A DNA stretch of 10,185 nt from positions 1 to 10,185 of the forward strand of contig JBJELF010000116.1 of assembly GCA_051879015.1 (NCBI GenBank), written 5' to 3'. Origin of the DNA: JBJELF01 sp051879015. GTDB lineage: Bacteria > Bacillota > Clostridia > Lachnospirales > Lachnospiraceae. The position numbers were made by a program, and so were the translations under genes. The stretch's first letter is position 1, and each line of letters opens with the position of its first letter. The notes under the pieces were generated by a model that saw only the letters and a program-made list of their open reading frames with translations, ran no database searches and had not been told where the DNA came from. Shown here one piece after another: positions 7,046-10,185 of this stretch.

Positions 7046-9112
7046 TCACATCTGCAATTGACCTTCTATGCCATCAAAATCCACAACTCTCTGTGTTCCA
7101 TCCAAAAGGGTCACTGTTACTGCTCCATAACCACCGCATTGTTCCGTATCTGTGTATTCTATCTGCCTAATTGGGAAGATTTCTTCTTCTGTGAAATTGT
7201 CTAGACTTTCTTTGGTAATCACCTGAGAAATCAGTATAAAAGGATGATATCCATACTGCTTGGTGCGCGTCATCTTTGCATAGACCACAATTGATTTCTC
7301 GGAATCTGGATTCGTATTTTCACTGTGTAGAAGTGCAATCTCATCCCATCCATCATAGATAGTCATTGCGAGTTGTTTTTCCTTTCCGGTAAAGTCATGT
7401 CCCTTTAGCACAACAGCCTTTGCATTGCCCTGCCGTAAAAATTGTACCTCGGTTCCATTGTCTGGGAATCCATATGCTCCCAAGGTCAACTTGACTGTAT
7501 TTCTAAAAAACCTTGTCTTGTCCACACGAATAATACCAGAAGGGACCACAAAATCTGCTAGATTCATTGCCTGCATCCAGTGACACTCACAACCCAATCT
7601 ATAATTAAAATACTGTCTGCGATAGAGCACTTCATTTTTCTGTCCATGCCACAATGTCACATTACATTTTTGGATTTCATTCGCAGTCAAATCCTCCAGC
7701 ACATATTGTTGTGACTCTACTCTACCGAACATTTCCTGCTCACCTTGACCGACTGCTTTTGGCGTAGACTCCCACGGATATTTCGTGTTAAAGCAAAGCT
7801 TAGAATAATTCCACATTCCATGCTCATCACCAAGATTTTTTACTACTTTTCCCGTGCGAAGAATGGTCTCTCCATTTGCCTGATGATTCGAAAAACAGAG
7901 CGCTGGTCCGTCCAAGCAAGTTACCTTTACTTCCTTTTCACCAAGTAAGTCCCAAGGTCCATTGTTTTCTTTTTCTGTCCAGAATGGATGATTTTCAGGC
8001 AAATGCAGACATAAAAATGCCTTTCCCAACCAGAATGGAGACTCGGCACAGGAATATCCCTGTACCAGTGGAGTAAATTGACCATAGAAACCGAGCGTCG
8101 GCACTCCCTGATACAAAAAATCTTCTCTTGTCATAAATTGCAATAAGGAACCAGAAGAAATACGTCTTGCAAGTCCTGGATTGCCTACAAAATACTGCAG
8201 CAACATATTTCCGTCAAAAGCACTCGTAGCAGCATTGCGGTAGATGTTACTTCTTCCCCACATATTAGTAAAACCATCGCGGTCAAAAAAATCTGCATAG
8301 CTCTCCATCAATTTATTTGAATTTTCCTCAAATCGCTTGGCAAGATAAGGTTCCTTCTCATATCCATACCATAGATTCCAAATAGGTGCATAGACATTAA
8401 ATGCCCAGCATGAATAGTAATCAAACGAATGCCCATCACGATACCATCCATCTCCTGCATAGTACGCCAAAATTTCCTGCGCATGGCAGCGCATGATTTC
8501 CTCATCGATTGGATAGCCCTCACGATATAGAAATGCCAAATCCAGCATATTAAACAGCCGCCAATTCTGCGGTACCGTATTTCCATGTGCATAGGCAGTC
8601 AAAAACGCTGCAATGATATCTTTTTCTTTCTTATTGTAAGTAGCCCAGATTTCATCATAACTAACCCAAAGACAGATAACCAGAGCACAGGTTTCTACTG
8701 TCTGCTGAAAAGAGCGCACAGAATCTCCTGATATCTCCTGTAATTCCTCATAGGTGCCTGCGGAGACCGGGTCATTTTTGGTACATGCTCTCAATACCTG
8801 CGCTTTATAGTAATCACGAATCTTATAGCCGCAGATAGTCAAATCAGGATTATTGTGAATCAGCGGTGCAGCAATAAAAAAGGAACGCGCCAATCCTTCA
8901 AAATATTCTGCTTTCTTCTCCCAGATGGCATCCTCGCTATGAGGATAAGTTACCCGTGTTTCCTTTCGTGGCATTACCACCGGGTCATTAAAGTTTTGAA
9001 TATTCTGAAAAATTCCCTGCAATAAATATTCTCCCGCCTCAAGCCAGCTCTCACGCGTCAAGCCTGTATATGGACTCTTTTCAAAATCTAAAGTTGTTGG
9101 AATAAATACCAT
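7046..9112 (-). CDS. DUF2264 domain protein, probable cytoplasmic glycan-degrading enzyme
   Basis: A 688-residue protein without signal peptide or membrane segment. It is recognised as DUF2264 by its conserved blocks: FEGLARSFF (71-79), PQNWRLFNMLDLAFLYREGYP (181-201), DGWYRDGHSFDYYSCWAF (221-238), GFTNMWGRSNIYRNA (280-294) and GFYGQFTPLVQGYSCAESPFW (341-361). The N-terminal half (about 20-385) looks like an alpha/alpha-barrel rich in Trp and Tyr; the rest (about 390-688) is beta-rich. From memory, unchecked, a DUF2264-related family has been placed among glycoside hydrolases (GH154) with beta-glucuronidase activity reported for a Bacteroides member; this would fit an acidic-sugar locus, but I do not assert the reaction. 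Acidic residues in the conserved blocks (E72, D221, D226, D230) are candidates for catalysis. It follows the GH88 gene by 12 bases; its GGGGG ribosome binding site abuts that stop codon, implying coupled translation. The family is confident, the activity is not. Confidence 0.88.
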   Translation of the reverse strand: MVFIPTTLDFEKSPYTGLTRESWLEAGEYLLQGIFQNIQNFNDPVVMPRKETRVTYPHSEDAIWEKKAEYFEGLARSFFIAAPLIHNNPDLTICGYKIRDYYKAQVLRACTKNDPVSAGTYEELQEISGDSVRSFQQTVETCALVICLWVSYDEIWATYNKKEKDIIAAFLTAYAHGNTVPQNWRLFNMLDLAFLYREGYPIDEEIMRCHAQEILAYYAGDGWYRDGHSFDYYSCWAFNVYAPIWNLWYGYEKEPYLAKRFEENSNKLMESYADFFDRDGFTNMWGRSNIYRNAATSAFDGNMLLQYFVGNPGLARRISSGSLLQFMTREDFLYQGVPTLGFYGQFTPLVQGYSCAESPFWLGKAFLCLHLPENHPFWTEKENNGPWDLLGEKEVKVTCLDGPALCFSNHQANGETILRTGKVVKNLGDEHGMWNYSKLCFNTKYPWESTPKAVGQGEQEMFGRVESQQYVLEDLTANEIQKCNVTLWHGQKNEVLYRRQYFNYRLGCECHWMQAMNLADFVVPSGIIRVDKTRFFRNTVKLTLGAYGFPDNGTEVQFLRQGNAKAVVLKGHDFTGKEKQLAMTIYDGWDEIALLHSENTNPDSEKSIVVYAKMTRTKQYGYHPFILISQVITKESLDNFTEEEIFPIRQIEYTDTEQCGGYGAVTVTLLDGTQRVVDFDGIEGQLQM

Positions 9113-9124
9113 ATTTGTATCCCC

Positions 9125-10185
9125 CTACCAAATGAAAACTTCCTGTCCAGTCAACTTCCAAATTGCCTCAATAAAATAATAATCACCATAAATAATTGGG
9201 AATTCATGTTCTTTATCATGATAAGCAGCAGTACATTTTTCAAGAAGTTCGTCCTGACTTTCATCCCAATTACAGCTATGTTCATCCAAAGCCTGTAACA
9301 ATTTCAAAGCTGCATCATGGTAAACTTTCTTTTCATTTTCATTCTCCACCAAACTTTCCAGCTCCAGAAATCCACAAGCAAAAATGGCTGCTGCTGTGGA
9401 ATCCTGCCAAGTACAGTTCGCTGGCTGTCTAAAATCAACTGGAATCAATCCATTCTCTGGAATGCAAGACAAAATATAATTTGCCACCTTGGTAGCTGTC
9501 TCCAAATATCTCAATTCTTTTGTATGATGATAGCTCAGTGCAAATCCGTACAATGCCCAACCCTGTCCTCTTGTCCAAGAAGAGCCATATCCATAACCCT
9601 GACCGCCATACGAGCAGATAAAATCGCCGTTTTCTGGATTAAATTCCACAATATGGTTGACAGAACCATCCTCGCGCACGAAATTTTTGACGACTGTGTC
9701 CGCATGCATTTTTGCAATGTGTAAATATCTTGGGTCATTTAACTCCTCATAAGCCCAGTATAGCAATGGCAAATTCATCATACAATCAATGATTGCCCAT
9801 CCTACATTACTGGTATCTGCACCAAATCCATCATTCCAAGCACGAAAAAATTTTCCTGCATAGTTGAAACGACCCGCAAAATTATCTGCTGCTAAACGCG
9901 CACGGTTAAGAGAATCTGGATTTTTCGTTAGACGATAATTGACTACTGAGGTTGGAAGCCAACGAAAACCACTATCATGATCCATTCCCTGTGCACACAT
10001 CAACGCACCATCCATCTTTTGCTCTGTCTCCTCTGCTATCTCACGATACAAGGAATCGCCTGTCGCATGATACATCTGCCACATGATGCCACCCCAAAAT
10101 CCATTTGTCCACCAAGTAATATTCTTGATACTTTGATCATCGAACACTCCATTTACTGCAGTGTAAGGAATTTTATGACGATTTC
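9125..10185 (-). CDS. Unsaturated glucuronyl hydrolase, glycoside hydrolase family 88 (5' end outside window)
   Basis: Removes 4,5-unsaturated glucuronic or related uronic acid from the non-reducing end of oligosaccharides made by polysaccharide lyases, by hydration of the double bond. Residues below are numbered from a GTG at 10147 for convenience. HDSGF (57-61) carries Asp58 and IIDCMMNLPLLYWA (119-132) carries Asp121; these match Asp88 and Asp149 of the Bacillus sp. GL1 enzyme with nearly equal spacing. Also seen are WWTNGFW (12-18), GYGSSWTRGQGWALYGFALS (186-205), WQDSTAAAIFACG (247-259) and YGDYYFIEA (320-328). NLPLL and RGQGWALYGFA favour GH88 over GH105. The frame stays open to 10185 and reads NRHKIPYTAVNG before the GTG, which fits the family N-terminus; the true start is therefore off the right edge. 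No export signal is visible so far. It precedes and is probably coupled to the DUF2264 gene. Confidence 0.93.
   Translation of the reverse strand, partial: NRHKIPYTAVNGVFDDQSIKNITWWTNGFWGGIMWQMYHATGDSLYREIAEETEQKMDGALMCAQGMDHDSGFRWLPTSVVNYRLTKNPDSLNRARLAADNFAGRFNYAGKFFRAWNDGFGADTSNVGWAIIDCMMNLPLLYWAYEELNDPRYLHIAKMHADTVVKNFVREDGSVNHIVEFNPENGDFICSYGGQGYGYGSSWTRGQGWALYGFALSYHHTKELRYLETATKVANYILSCIPENGLIPVDFRQPANCTWQDSTAAAIFACGFLELESLVENENEKKVYHDAALKLLQALDEHSCNWDESQDELLEKCTAAYHDKEHEFPIIYGDYYFIEAIWKLTGQEVFIW

Noticed and set aside
9317..9724. Open plus-strand frame of 135 codons opposite the GH88 gene, plus similar shorter ones opposite the other genes
   Set aside because: They lie antisense to well-recognised conserved proteins, have no clear ribosome binding sites and show no protein-like pattern; they are shadows of the real coding frames.
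10145..10147. GTG as the start codon of the GH88 gene
   Set aside because: The frame is open upstream to the window edge and reads NRHKIPYTAVNG, which fits the conserved GH88 N-terminus. The spacing of the catalytic Asp residues also shows that about 30 residues are missing, so the true start lies outside.
1..10185. CRISPR arrays, tRNA/rRNA genes, insertion sequences, riboswitches or phage genes
   Set aside because: No regularly spaced repeats, transposase-like frames, terminal inverted repeats or recognisable structured RNA genes were seen. The only sizable non-coding stretch between genes is 3269-3521, which is explained by divergent promoters.
1..10185. A polysaccharide lyase or transporter ATPase within the window
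   Set aside because: All long frames are accounted for by two permeases, a binding protein, kinase, regulator, DUF2264 and GH88. DUF2264 has a barrel plus beta-rich layout reminiscent of some lyases, but its conserved blocks are those of DUF2264 and I see no basis to call it a lyase.

Overview
The window looks like part of a glycan-uptake locus from a low-GC Gram-positive anaerobe, most likely a Clostridia/Lachnospiraceae-type gut bacterium. The signs are AT-rich DNA, strong AAGGAGG ribosome binding sites, a lipobox substrate-binding protein, a CUT1-type sugar ABC transporter with no ATPase gene next to it, a YesM/YesN-type two-component pair and a TATGn extended -10 promoter. The genus cannot be fixed from what is visible.

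Layout, left to right: (1) Positions 1-3268, minus strand, form a sugar ABC transporter operon in the order substrate-binding lipoprotein (3268-1919), MalF-type permease (1838-789) and MalG-type permease (772 running off the left edge). A 13-bp RNA hairpin lies between the binding-protein gene and the first permease gene. (2) Positions 3269-3521 are a divergent control region. It holds a candidate promoter for the transporter, a cre-like CcpA site over the expected transcription start, a two-copy 9-bp direct repeat with an 11-bp period just upstream, and an extended -10 promoter facing the sensor kinase. (3) Positions 3522-6964, plus strand, carry a membrane sensor histidine kinase and an AraC-type response regulator that overlap by 4 bases. 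(4) Positions 6965-7045 hold a hairpin between convergent genes. (5) Positions 7046-10185, minus strand, carry two enzyme genes that read in from beyond the right edge: a GH88 unsaturated glucuronyl hydrolase (5' end outside the window) and a DUF2264 protein.

How it may work together (inference): the kinase senses an extracytoplasmic sugar cue and the response regulator activates the divergent transporter operon. The lipoprotein and two permeases import an oligosaccharide, using an ATPase encoded elsewhere. Neither the DUF2264 protein nor the visible part of the GH88 protein suggests export, so the oligosaccharide is probably taken apart in the cytoplasm. GH88 removes a 4,5-unsaturated uronic acid from the non-reducing end, which implies that a polysaccharide lyase, not present here, makes the imported product. 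DUF2264 would act on the same substrate, but its reaction cannot be read from the sequence. The most interesting aspect is this DUF2264 + GH88 + transporter + YesMN combination, whose glycan target is not obvious.
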